A DNA stretch of 12,046 nucleotides from an uncultured Phycisphaerales bacterium (lineage in GTDB: Bacteria > Planctomycetota > Phycisphaerae > Phycisphaerales > UBA1924): contig CALMQD010000396.1 of the NCBI GenBank assembly GCA_937871415.1, forward strand, positions 1 to 12,046. The letters run 5' to 3'. Each line of letters starts with the position of its first letter. The stretch's first letter is position 1. Below, one piece after another: positions 1 through 6,647 of the stretch. A program made the position numbers and the translations under genes. Below the pieces are notes generated by a model that was not told the origin of the DNA, did not search any database, and saw nothing but the letters and a program-made list of their open reading frames with translations.

Positions 1-426
1 GACGACCTCCGCGACCTGATCGCGCGCCGCCACGACCTCGGAGAGGACGTCACGCTCTCCGAGTCCGATCCGATCCGCAACGTCATCAAGCGGATGGGCA
101 TGTTCGGCGTGTCGCAGATGGTCGTGAAGGACGCCGCCGGTCGCGTCTCGGGCATCATCGACGAGGGCGACATTCTGCTGGCGGTCCACGCCGAGGGTCA
201 GACCGGCCCCGACGGCCCGGGCGAGGGCACGGTGTTCGACCGCCCGGTGAGCGACTTCATGACGCGCCGGCTCGAGACGATCTCGCCCGAGGCGCCCGTG
301 AGCGCCCTCATGCCCATCTTCCGTGCCGACCGCGTCGTCATCGTGGTGGACAAGGCCGGCAAGTACTTCGGTCTGATCACGAAGATCGACATGATCAACT
401 ACCTGCGCCAGCAGCTCGTGCGGTAG
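1..426 (+). CDS. Cystathionine beta-synthase, C-terminal CBS-domain pair (5'-truncated)
   Basis: The reading frame is open from base 1 to the TAG at 424-426 and encodes 141 residues. The gene begins outside the window. The visible part starts with DLRDLIARRHDLGEDVTL, the linker that follows the PLP-dependent catalytic domain in bacterial cystathionine beta-synthases. Two CBS motifs follow: one around VSQMVVKDAAGRVSGIIDEGD (residues 37-58, with the typical DE-D-LL ending) and one around SDFMTRRLETISPEAPVSAL to FGLITKIDMINYLR (residues 83-137). The family condenses serine and homocysteine to cystathionine in the cytoplasm, and the CBS pair is regulatory or binds an adenosyl ligand. The catalytic lysine domain is not in the window, so the enzyme identity rests on the linker and CBS resemblance. 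Another PLP enzyme or a CBS-only protein is less likely. Confidence 0.75.
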   Translation, partial: DDLRDLIARRHDLGEDVTLSESDPIRNVIKRMGMFGVSQMVVKDAAGRVSGIIDEGDILLAVHAEGQTGPDGPGEGTVFDRPVSDFMTRRLETISPEAPVSALMPIFRADRVVIVVDKAGKYFGLITKIDMINYLRQQLVR

Positions 427-452
427 GCCGCGGAGCGCGCCGCGAATCGGGC

Positions 453-459
453 GGAGGAG
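453..459 (+). promoter_or_regulatory. Ribosome binding site for the RNase HII-like gene
   Basis: GGAGGAG lies 9 bases before the GTG at 469. This strong Shine-Dalgarno match decides the non-ATG start and suits a protein whose DEAG motif begins at residue 9. Confidence 0.7.
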
Positions 460-468
460 CGAGACGAC

Positions 469-1605
469 GTGGGGCTGTACTACGCGGGCATCGACGAGGC
501 TGGGTACGGCCCTCTGCTGGGCCCCCTGTGCGTTGCGCTGTGCGTGCTCAAGGTTGACGATTGGCGCGAGGGCGACGGCGCGCCGGACCTCTGGAAGTTG
601 CTCGACGCGATCGTCTGCAAGGAGCCCGCGGCCGCCGGGAAACGCGGCCGGTTCGAGCGCCTCGCGATCAACGACTCCAAGAAACTCAAGCTCTCCAACG
701 GGCTGGTGACCAAGGACCCGCTGACGCACCTCGAACGCGGCGTCGTCACGCTGCTTCATTGCCAGGATTCCGCGCTGGCGGCCCATTGCGAGGTCGCGGA
801 TGCGGAGCGTCCCGTCGCGACGCCGACCGGCGAAGCCGGTGATTCGTGGTTGGACCGGGGCGACGCCGGGTACTTCGAGCGCATCGGCGTGGCGCGGCTG
901 GAGCACGACTGGTACGCGGGCCCGGCGCTGGCGTGTCCGCGTTCGTTCAGCGCCGGGCAGCTCGCGATCTGGTCGAACCAGGTGCGATCGGGCCTGATGA
1001 ACGGGGGTGTCCGCGTCGGCCCGATGCGCTGCCGCGTGCTGGAAGAGCGCGAGTTCAACGCGGTCGTCGAAGCCGAGCGCACGAAGGCCGCGGCGACCGA
1101 GCGCGCGCTGGGCGAGCACTTGAGACTGGTGTGGAACCACATGGCGAGGGACGCGGCGCGGGAGGGTGACGGCGTTCGGGTCGTGTGCGACCGGCAGGGG
1201 GGACGCGTGCAGTACGCGGGGCTGCTCGCAAGGGCGCTGGGAGCCGAGCCGGGGAGCCCGGCTGTGGAGATCGAGATTGTCGAGGAATCGCCGCGGCTGA
1301 GCCGCTACGAGGTTCTGGCCCCGGCCCGCCCGAACAGCGGCGAGGGGGTGGAGACCCCGGCGCGGCGCATGGGCGTGCTGTTCATGCCCGAGGCCGAAGC
1401 GGCGCACATGCCGGTAGCGATCGCGAGCATGACCGCGAAGTTGACGCGCGAAATGCTGATGACGCGATTCAACCGGTACTGGAACCAGCGCCTGCCCGAG
1501 CTCAAGCCCACCGCGGGCTATCGGAATGACGGGTGGCGATGGCTTGAGGACCTGGGCGAGGCCGCGACCCAGGACGAACGCCGGCTCATGATCCGGCGCG
1601 CGTGA
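469..1605 (+). CDS. Large, divergent RNase HII-like (RNase H-fold) protein
   Basis: This 378-aa protein resembles RNase HII at several separated points. AGIDEAGYGPLLGPL (residues 6-20) matches the DEAGRGPLAGP signature. NDSKKL is at 68-73. A hydrophobic strand ends in Asp (VRVVCDRQGG, D241). A block MPVAIASMTAKLTREMLM (314-331) matches the ASIxAKxTRD helix, and GY (350-351) matches the HKGY motif. The candidate metal ligands are D9, E10, D241 and, by ungapped comparison with E. coli RNase HII, E310 in place of the last Asp. The GRG motif is GYG here. The protein is far longer than ordinary RNase HII (about 200 aa): roughly 140 residues are inserted between the DSKKL motif and D241, and about 50 more before E310. 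The GTG start has a good ribosome binding site. RNA/DNA hybrid cleavage is an inference. The protein could instead be a repurposed RNase H-fold nuclease or inactive. Its stop lies 10 bases from the convergent nnrD stop. Confidence 0.65.
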   Translation: MGLYYAGIDEAGYGPLLGPLCVALCVLKVDDWREGDGAPDLWKLLDAIVCKEPAAAGKRGRFERLAINDSKKLKLSNGLVTKDPLTHLERGVVTLLHCQDSALAAHCEVADAERPVATPTGEAGDSWLDRGDAGYFERIGVARLEHDWYAGPALACPRSFSAGQLAIWSNQVRSGLMNGGVRVGPMRCRVLEEREFNAVVEAERTKAAATERALGEHLRLVWNHMARDAAREGDGVRVVCDRQGGRVQYAGLLARALGAEPGSPAVEIEIVEESPRLSRYEVLAPARPNSGEGVETPARRMGVLFMPEAEAAHMPVAIASMTAKLTREMLMTRFNRYWNQRLPELKPTAGYRNDGWRWLEDLGEAATQDERRLMIRRA

Positions 1606-1615
1606 CGGGTCCGAG

Positions 1616-2707
1616 CTACTCCCTAAGACTCTGGACGGCGTAGGGCAACAGGTCCGCCAGTTCGGTCGCGAGCATGCCGCCGTCGCACCCGCGTGAGAGC
1701 ATCCACAGGCAACCGGCCCGCGCGTGCAGGTACACGCCCACGCACGCCGCGGCGAACAGATCGAGATGAGCCCGCGGTCTGGCCGCGTTGGCGAGTGTCG
1801 CGAACTGCTGACGAAGCTTGGGATCGATCCCCGGCGGAAGCGAAGAAACGGACTCGTGAGCGCCTTCGCGGGCAAACTGCCCGACGAGCGCACCGATGAG
1901 CCCGGTGAGGACGTCGCCGGTGCCGGCGGTGGCGAGGCAGGGCACGCCGCCCTCGCCCAGGTGCCACGCCGACTTGTTCACCCAGGTGCGCTGGCCGTCG
2001 CTGACGACCGACTCATGACCCTTGAGCACGACGATCCGTCCCACGCGCTGCGCGAGTTGTTCGGCGGCTTTTTCCCGCGACGAAGCCAGACCCAGGTCCC
2101 CCTTGAGCCCCAGCGAGGCGACGAGCCTGCGGAACTCGCCGGGGTGGGGCGTGAGAACCGCGGAAGCGTGGAAGTCCCGGAAGAACTCGGGGATGCTCGA
2201 GAGGCAGTTGAGCCCGTCGGCATCGAGCACGACCGGCAGCCGGTCCTGCTGGAGCGAACGCAGCACGAGCGCGCAGGCGCCCGGCGATGTGCCCAGGCCG
2301 GGGCCGACCGTCAGAACGTCGGACATCGCGCCGACCCGGTCGACCACCGCCGCGGCCTGGCTGGGCTCGTACCAGCCGTCGTCGTCGGTCGGGATCGCGA
2401 CGCCCGTGGCGCCGGGGCAGAGGGAGAGGGCGTGCGGCAGCACTGGCCCCGGAGCGGCGATGCGCACAAGCCCCGCGCCCGCGCGGAGCGCCGCCAGCGC
2501 CGAGAGCGCCGGGGCGCCGATCATCATGGGGCCTTTTCCGCCGCTGCTGTCGAGCAGATCGCCCGCGCACCCGCCCAGCACGCAGACGGTGCCGAAGGTG
2601 CCCTTGTGCGAATCGGCAGCACGCCGCGGCAGCCGCGGCAGGTCCGCCGGGGGCGCGGGCAGGCGCTCTTTCGCGTCGGCGATGGAACCGATGCCGCGCC
2701 GGCTCAC
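1616..2707 (-). CDS. nnrD: ADP/ATP-dependent NAD(P)H-hydrate dehydratase
   Basis: This 363-aa cytoplasmic repair enzyme of the YjeF C-terminal (ribokinase-like) family dehydrates the S-form of hydrated NAD(P)H, using ADP or ATP. Visible motifs in order are HKGTFGTVCVLGG (34-46), the ALRAGAGLV helix (73-81), VGPGLG (134-139), VLDADGLN (160-167), LTPHPGEF (185-192), VVLKGHESVV, and GTGDVLTG with D265 at the usual catalytic-base position. The YjeF N-terminal epimerase domain is absent, so this is a stand-alone dehydratase. I place the start at the GTG at 2707-2705, which overlaps the upstream transglutaminase stop as GTGA and has GGAGAAGG just before it. The frame stays open upstream to about 2950, but there it only shadows the transglutaminase gene and has no family resemblance. 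The acidic SSGG insertion after the first glycine motif (residues 50-60) is longer than usual. Expression is probably by translational coupling. Confidence 0.88.
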   Translation of the reverse strand: MSRRGIGSIADAKERLPAPPADLPRLPRRAADSHKGTFGTVCVLGGCAGDLLDSSGGKGPMMIGAPALSALAALRAGAGLVRIAAPGPVLPHALSLCPGATGVAIPTDDDGWYEPSQAAAVVDRVGAMSDVLTVGPGLGTSPGACALVLRSLQQDRLPVVLDADGLNCLSSIPEFFRDFHASAVLTPHPGEFRRLVASLGLKGDLGLASSREKAAEQLAQRVGRIVVLKGHESVVSDGQRTWVNKSAWHLGEGGVPCLATAGTGDVLTGLIGALVGQFAREGAHESVSSLPPGIDPKLRQQFATLANAARPRAHLDLFAAACVGVYLHARAGCLWMLSRGCDGGMLATELADLLPYAVQSLRE

Positions 2708-4350
2708 TTGGCCTTCTCCGCCGGGGCGTCTTTGACGACCTCGATCTTGAGTTGCCCCAGCAGCGGCACGAGCGAGACCATGCTGTTGATCGTCTCGCCG
2801 TCGGCGAGCGAGGACGTTGAGAGCGCGATGTGCGTCGCGTCGAACGACTCGTGCTCGTCGATGGCGGGGTCGAGGTCCAGCCACACAAAGCGCCGCGCCC
2901 TGGCGGGATCGGTCGGCTCGCCCCGGGCAGGGACGAGCGCCTGCGCCCACATGTGGTAGCCGAAGATCTGCTGTTTGTTCGCGAAGCCGTCAACGTAAAC
3001 CAGGCCGGAGACCACGCGCGCCGGGACGTCGGCGGTCCGCAGCAGTGCGCACAGGATGACCGCGTGCTCGGAGCAGTCGCCGGATTTGGTCCGGGCGACC
3101 TCCGATGCGCTGGCGAATCCCACGTCGAGGTTCTTGTTCTCGAGCGCGCGATAGACGAACCGACGGAGCCGTTCGGCGCGCTCACGCGGATCTCGCGGCG
3201 GGCTGTCCCCCAGCGCCTCGCGCGCCATGGCCTTGATCGCCGGGTCCTCGAAGTTGACCATCGACGACGTCCCCCGAAAAGCGGCGTTGTCGACGTCGGC
3301 GCGCGGCGCATCCCGGGGTTGATCGAGATCCACATGGACCAGCACTGCGCGTCCGTCGCTGCCGACCGGCTCGGATGCCTGCACACCGGTCGTGGGCAGG
3401 TCCGGCATCGTTCCGCGCGGAATCGACAGCCGGTATGTCCCGGACTTTGCCGTGCGGGCCTGCGGGATCGGCTCGGGGACCTCGACGAGCGTCGAGGCCA
3501 TGATCTCCTGCGGGCTGACCTTGGCGAGGGCCAGCTGCTTGTCCGCCGCGATGACATCGAACGTCATGCCGCCGAGTTGGACCTCGGTCCGGAGCATGCG
3601 CCCTTCGTCGTCCACGTACTCGGTGGTTTCGAGCCCGGGCATCGCGTCGATCGTGCTCCGCCACTTCACCGCCGAGACCTGCTTGCCGAGCAGATCGATC
3701 CTGGTGCGATCGACGATCGTCCGTGTGTACGTCAGCGGACGCAGGGCCATGGACGGGTCGATCGTCCGCACCGTGATGGTCGTCCGGCCCTCTTTGAGGC
3801 GATGAGCGACTTCACGCTCGGCCTGCAGCGGCGTGAGCCAATCACCCTCCGGGTTGGCGACGGTCTCGGTCGTTGTCTGGTCGCCGTTGATGGTCTGCAC
3901 CTCCACGCCGTCGGCCTTGAACGTGTAACGGGTCGTGACGGGCTGGGCACCGAGTCTCATGGACGACGAGATCCTGAGCTCCCGCTCGGCCGCGGTCGCT
4001 CCGGTGGTCTTCTCCGAGGAGTCCGAGTTCACCTCGATCTCGACGACCGCCCCGCCCCGCCGGATCTTCATGACCATGTGCGTTTGGCTGGTCACCACCC
4101 CGTCGGCTTCGCGTGTCAGCACGTGCATGTGCCCCGACGGCCGGCCCTGCAACTGAAGAACATACCAGCGGTCCTCGTTGAGCGACTCATCGCGTTGGAC
4201 GGGGGCTTTGCGGCCCTGATCTTCCGCCCCCGGCCGGTCCGAAGCGCACGCGGGCGCGAGCACCAGGAGCAGGACCGAAAACGCGGCGGCGAGGAACTGC
4301 GCGGCGGGGCTTGCCCCGGCTCGCGGCGATCGGCATCGTTCAGAGTGCAT
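2704..4350 (-). CDS. Exported transglutaminase-like (TGc domain) protein, probable lipoprotein
   Basis: This 548-aa protein has a hydrophobic export segment (residues 18-34) ending at LAPAC. C35 could be lipidated, although the Pro two residues before it makes the lipobox imperfect. Residues about 50-370 form a beta-rich region without a family I can name. A transglutaminase/cysteine-protease-like core follows (about 395-500), with the full triad: C426 in GDCSEHA, H466 in GYHMWAQ and D494 in WLDLDPA. Such domains act as amide hydrolases, peptidases or crosslinkers. The substrate cannot be told from sequence, but the export signal points to the periplasm or cell envelope. The ATG start at 4350 is preceded by GGAG at 4361-4358. 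The gene heads a two-gene unit with nnrD (GTGA overlap) and is divergent from galE across 92 bp. The triad and the signal are seen directly; location and activity are inferred. Confidence 0.8.
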   Translation of the reverse strand: MHSERCRSPRAGASPAAQFLAAAFSVLLLVLAPACASDRPGAEDQGRKAPVQRDESLNEDRWYVLQLQGRPSGHMHVLTREADGVVTSQTHMVMKIRRGGAVVEIEVNSDSSEKTTGATAAERELRISSSMRLGAQPVTTRYTFKADGVEVQTINGDQTTTETVANPEGDWLTPLQAEREVAHRLKEGRTTITVRTIDPSMALRPLTYTRTIVDRTRIDLLGKQVSAVKWRSTIDAMPGLETTEYVDDEGRMLRTEVQLGGMTFDVIAADKQLALAKVSPQEIMASTLVEVPEPIPQARTAKSGTYRLSIPRGTMPDLPTTGVQASEPVGSDGRAVLVHVDLDQPRDAPRADVDNAAFRGTSSMVNFEDPAIKAMAREALGDSPPRDPRERAERLRRFVYRALENKNLDVGFASASEVARTKSGDCSEHAVILCALLRTADVPARVVSGLVYVDGFANKQQIFGYHMWAQALVPARGEPTDPARARRFVWLDLDPAIDEHESFDATHIALSTSSLADGETINSMVSLVPLLGQLKIEVVKDAPAEKAK

Positions 4351-4442
4351 GCGGGGTCTCCGGGCGTGTTCGGGGGTTCGCGGGCGTATGGTACGTTCTC
4401 CCCGGCAGCGCCACGGCCGCGGGACTCATCGAGGAATTCCGT
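4351..4442. promoter_or_regulatory. Divergent control region between the transglutaminase gene and galE
   Basis: The 92-bp gap must carry promoters for both directions. Rightward, TATGGT at 4387-4392 is a possible -10 box for galE, but no good -35 is visible about 17 bp upstream. GAGGAA at 4431-4436 is the galE ribosome binding site and fixes its ATG at 4443. Leftward, GGAG (4361-4358) serves the transglutaminase gene. I see no operator-like palindrome. Confidence 0.4.
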
Positions 4443-5507
4443 ATGTCGATCCTTGTCACCGGCGGCGCCGGCTACATCGGTTCTCACGCGACGCAGCGCC
4501 TGCTGCGCGACGGGCACACGGTGGTCGTGCTCGACAACCTGTTCCGCGGACATCGCGGCGCGATCGACCGTCTCGCCGGCCAGCACGGGGTCGGCGACCG
4601 GTTGCGCTTCATCGTCGGCGACGCCGGCGATCGCGACCTGGTAGCGAATCTGATCGTTGAGCACCGGGTTGAAGCGGTCATGCACTTCGCCGCCCTCGCT
4701 TATGTCGGCGAGAGCGTGGACCACCCGCTCCTGTACTACCGCAACAACGCCGGCGGCACCCTGGGGCTGCTCGAAGGGCTTGCATTGGCGAGCGATCGGG
4801 GCCGGCACGTCGATCAGTTCGTGTTCAGTTCCACCTGCGCGACCTACGGCCAGCCCGCGCCCGAGTTCGTGCCGATCCCCGAGTCCTGCCCGCAGTCACC
4901 CATCAACCCCTACGGATGGAGCAAACTGCACGGCGAGCGCATGCTGCTCGACTTCGCCGATTCGATGACGCGCCGGTCGCGGCCGTTCGCTCTCGCCGCG
5001 CTGCGGTACTTCAACGTTGCGGGGTGCGATCGCTCCGGCGTGTTGGGGGAAGACCACACGCCCGAAACGCACCTCATCCCGGCGGCGATCCAGAGCGTCA
5101 TGGGAACGCGCGAGCACTTCGGCGCCCGGGGCGGTCTGAGCATCTTCGGGACGGACTATCCGACCCCGGACGGCACCTGCGTCCGGGACTACGTGCACGT
5201 GGAGGATCTCATCGACGCGCACGTCTGCGTTCTCAAGGCGCTGAGGCCCGGGGACAGGCGTTTCTACAACCTCGGCATCGGACGCGGATACTCGGTCCGC
5301 GAGGTCATCGACAGCGTTCGACGCGTCTCCGGAAAATCGCTGGATGTGTCGGAGGGTCCGCGTCGCGACGGCGACCCCCCGACGCTCTTTGCCAGGCCCG
5401 ACCGGATCCGCGCCGAGCTCGGCTGGAAGGCGTCGATCACCTCGATCGATGAGATCGTCGGCAGCGCCTGGAACTGGTATCAGAGGAACCCGCGCGGCTA
5501 CCGTTGA
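4443..5507 (+). CDS. galE: UDP-glucose 4-epimerase
   Basis: This 354-aa extended short-chain dehydrogenase interconverts UDP-glucose and UDP-galactose (or related UDP-sugars) in the cytoplasm, feeding polysaccharide and cell-surface sugar synthesis. The Rossmann motif TGGAGYIGS (6-14) binds NAD, and D31 at the end of strand 2 fits ribose recognition. SSTCATYG (129-136) and the Y157-x3-K161 pair in YGWSK supply the catalytic Ser/Thr-Tyr-Lys. RYFNVAGCD, HLIP, FGTDYPTPDGTCVRDYVHVED and the C-terminal YNLGIGRGYSVREV and RRDGDPP motifs are all typical of GalE. Length is slightly above the usual 330-340. The frame extends upstream to 4311, but the ATG at 4443 begins exactly at the Rossmann strand and has GAGGAA six bases before it. 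UDP-GlcNAc or pentose specificity cannot be excluded. Confidence 0.93.
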   Translation: MSILVTGGAGYIGSHATQRLLRDGHTVVVLDNLFRGHRGAIDRLAGQHGVGDRLRFIVGDAGDRDLVANLIVEHRVEAVMHFAALAYVGESVDHPLLYYRNNAGGTLGLLEGLALASDRGRHVDQFVFSSTCATYGQPAPEFVPIPESCPQSPINPYGWSKLHGERMLLDFADSMTRRSRPFALAALRYFNVAGCDRSGVLGEDHTPETHLIPAAIQSVMGTREHFGARGGLSIFGTDYPTPDGTCVRDYVHVEDLIDAHVCVLKALRPGDRRFYNLGIGRGYSVREVIDSVRRVSGKSLDVSEGPRRDGDPPTLFARPDRIRAELGWKASITSIDEIVGSAWNWYQRNPRGYR

Positions 5508-5562
5508 CGGTCGAGCGCCGAGCCGAGGGATGACGACCATCCATCCGTACCGTGCGAGCAGT

Positions 5563-5568
5563 GGGGAG
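5563..5568 (+). promoter_or_regulatory. Ribosome binding site deciding the start at 5578
   Basis: GGGGAG lies 9 bases before the ATG at 5578. The earlier in-frame ATG at 5530 has only a GAGGG that abuts it, which is too close to work. This favours the shorter protein. Confidence 0.55.
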
Positions 5569-5577
5569 CCAAGTTCG

Positions 5578-6606
5578 ATGCTCAACCTGGCGCTCAGCCC
5601 GTACCTGTTGACGACGCGCGAAGCGCCCGCGATGGCCGCGATCCTGCTGGGCGACCACGTCGTCACGCTGCTCCCCGAGCCGCAGTCCGGTACGTCACGC
5701 GAACAGGTGAGGGCGGCGGTGCGGAGCGCGCCGCGCCTGCTTCGCCTGCTCGAATCATGGCGGTGGTCCGCGGCGCTGTGGAAGGCCGGCGTGCTCAAGC
5801 GCGGGTCGTGCGGCGCATCCGCGGCGTCCGGGCTCCCGCGCGTCTTCGATCGGATCGCCGACGAACGCGAGCTCGAGCCGCTGCGCCGCCTGACACGCCA
5901 CATCGATCAGTTGCAGCGCGAGTCTGCCGCGGCCAAACCGCACGGGGCGCACGATCGGTACCTCGACGCGCTGTGCTCGGACGTGCTCAAGGGCGGGGCC
6001 GACCCCGGCTTCAACACGACGATGACGGCGGCGCTCGACGCCCACGCCGCGGCAGGTTCGATGCCGGTCGTCCGCTCGGGTGTGGATTCGGTCGTGCAAC
6101 GGGCGGAGGGTCGGCTCTCCAGACGCCTGGCGTCGGTGAGCCTGCCGGTGCTCACCCACGCCTCGGGGCGCACGCTGCTCGACCTGCGTCACGATCTGGC
6201 GGGCGAACTCGCGACACTGCGCGAGGCGGTGCGCGCGGTCTTCGACGAGTCGCTCGACGTCCAAGAGGGGCCCGAGCAGCAGCCCGCCCCCGGCCCGGCA
6301 GTGGCGCGATTGCGCGACGCGGCGGAACAGTACGCGCGGGCCTTCAGCCACTGGGCCGGCGAGCACCTCCCCCGTGACGACGAGTCCGGCGAGCGGCTCG
6401 TGCAGGGGTACGTCACGGTGACGCTCTCATCGGCGCCGGCGGACATGGCGCTCTCCGCGGGGCGCATCGCGCTCACGTCGATGCAGGCGGCGGGTGCGCG
6501 CCCGTCGACCGCGGGCGTTGGGGTAACCGGTGGCGCACGGGTCGGGACGCGGACGCCGCGGCTGCTGACGCTCACGATCCGCGAGGTCAACGTGCGACCG
6601 GCCTGA
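5578..6606 (+). CDS. Protein of unknown function, 342 aa
   Basis: I do not recognise a family. The codon pattern (G/C at third positions) and the context between galE and the YyaL gene support a real gene. The N-terminus (MLNLALSPYLLTTREAPAMA) is mildly hydrophobic, and a short hydrophobic strand (AAILLGDHVVTLLP) follows, but there is no convincing signal peptide or membrane helix. The rest is largely Ala/Arg/Leu-rich and predicted helical, with a Pro/Glu-rich linker near residues 225-240 (EGPEQQPAPGP). It ends in a Gly/Arg-rich stretch followed by a beta-like LLTLTIREVNV. Only two cysteines are present and no catalytic motif stands out. The start at 5578 is chosen from its ribosome binding site; 5530 is the alternative. 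It begins 70 bp after galE and may be co-transcribed with it. Confidence 0.6.
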   Translation: MLNLALSPYLLTTREAPAMAAILLGDHVVTLLPEPQSGTSREQVRAAVRSAPRLLRLLESWRWSAALWKAGVLKRGSCGASAASGLPRVFDRIADERELEPLRRLTRHIDQLQRESAAAKPHGAHDRYLDALCSDVLKGGADPGFNTTMTAALDAHAAAGSMPVVRSGVDSVVQRAEGRLSRRLASVSLPVLTHASGRTLLDLRHDLAGELATLREAVRAVFDESLDVQEGPEQQPAPGPAVARLRDAAEQYARAFSHWAGEHLPRDDESGERLVQGYVTVTLSSAPADMALSAGRIALTSMQAAGARPSTAGVGVTGGARVGTRTPRLLTLTIREVNVRPA

Positions 6607-6635
6607 GCGCGTCGCGTTGAAGCGGCGCGGTCCGC

Positions 6636-6641
6636 TACTGT
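6636..6641 (+). promoter_or_regulatory. Possible -10 box giving a leaderless YyaL transcript
   Basis: TACTGT ends six bases before the ATG at 6648, and no ribosome binding site is present between them. If it is a -10 element, transcription would begin at or next to the start codon. No good -35 is visible: TTGAAG at 6617-6622 is only 13 bp away. The call is tentative. Confidence 0.2.
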
Positions 6642-6647
6642 TGAACC

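Noticed and set aside
1724..2959. A 411-codon plus-strand open frame opposite nnrD
   Set aside because: nnrD carries every family motif on the other strand. This frame has low-complexity composition and no recognisable domain.
2013..3557. A 514-codon minus-strand frame spanning the transglutaminase-nnrD junction
   Set aside because: It is extremely Arg/Ser/Pro/Ala-rich and lies out of frame with both genuine genes, whose GTGA overlap already explains the junction.
2830..4644. A 604-codon open frame on the plus strand, antisense to the transglutaminase gene and running into galE
   Set aside because: Its product is rich in Arg, Gly, Asp and His with no motif, and it overlaps two well-supported genes. 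Long antisense frames are expected in GC-rich coding DNA.
5530..5577. Upstream ATG at 5530 as the start of the unknown 342-aa gene
   Set aside because: Its GAGGG abuts the ATG, whereas the ATG at 5578 has GGGGAG at a proper distance. It remains possible.
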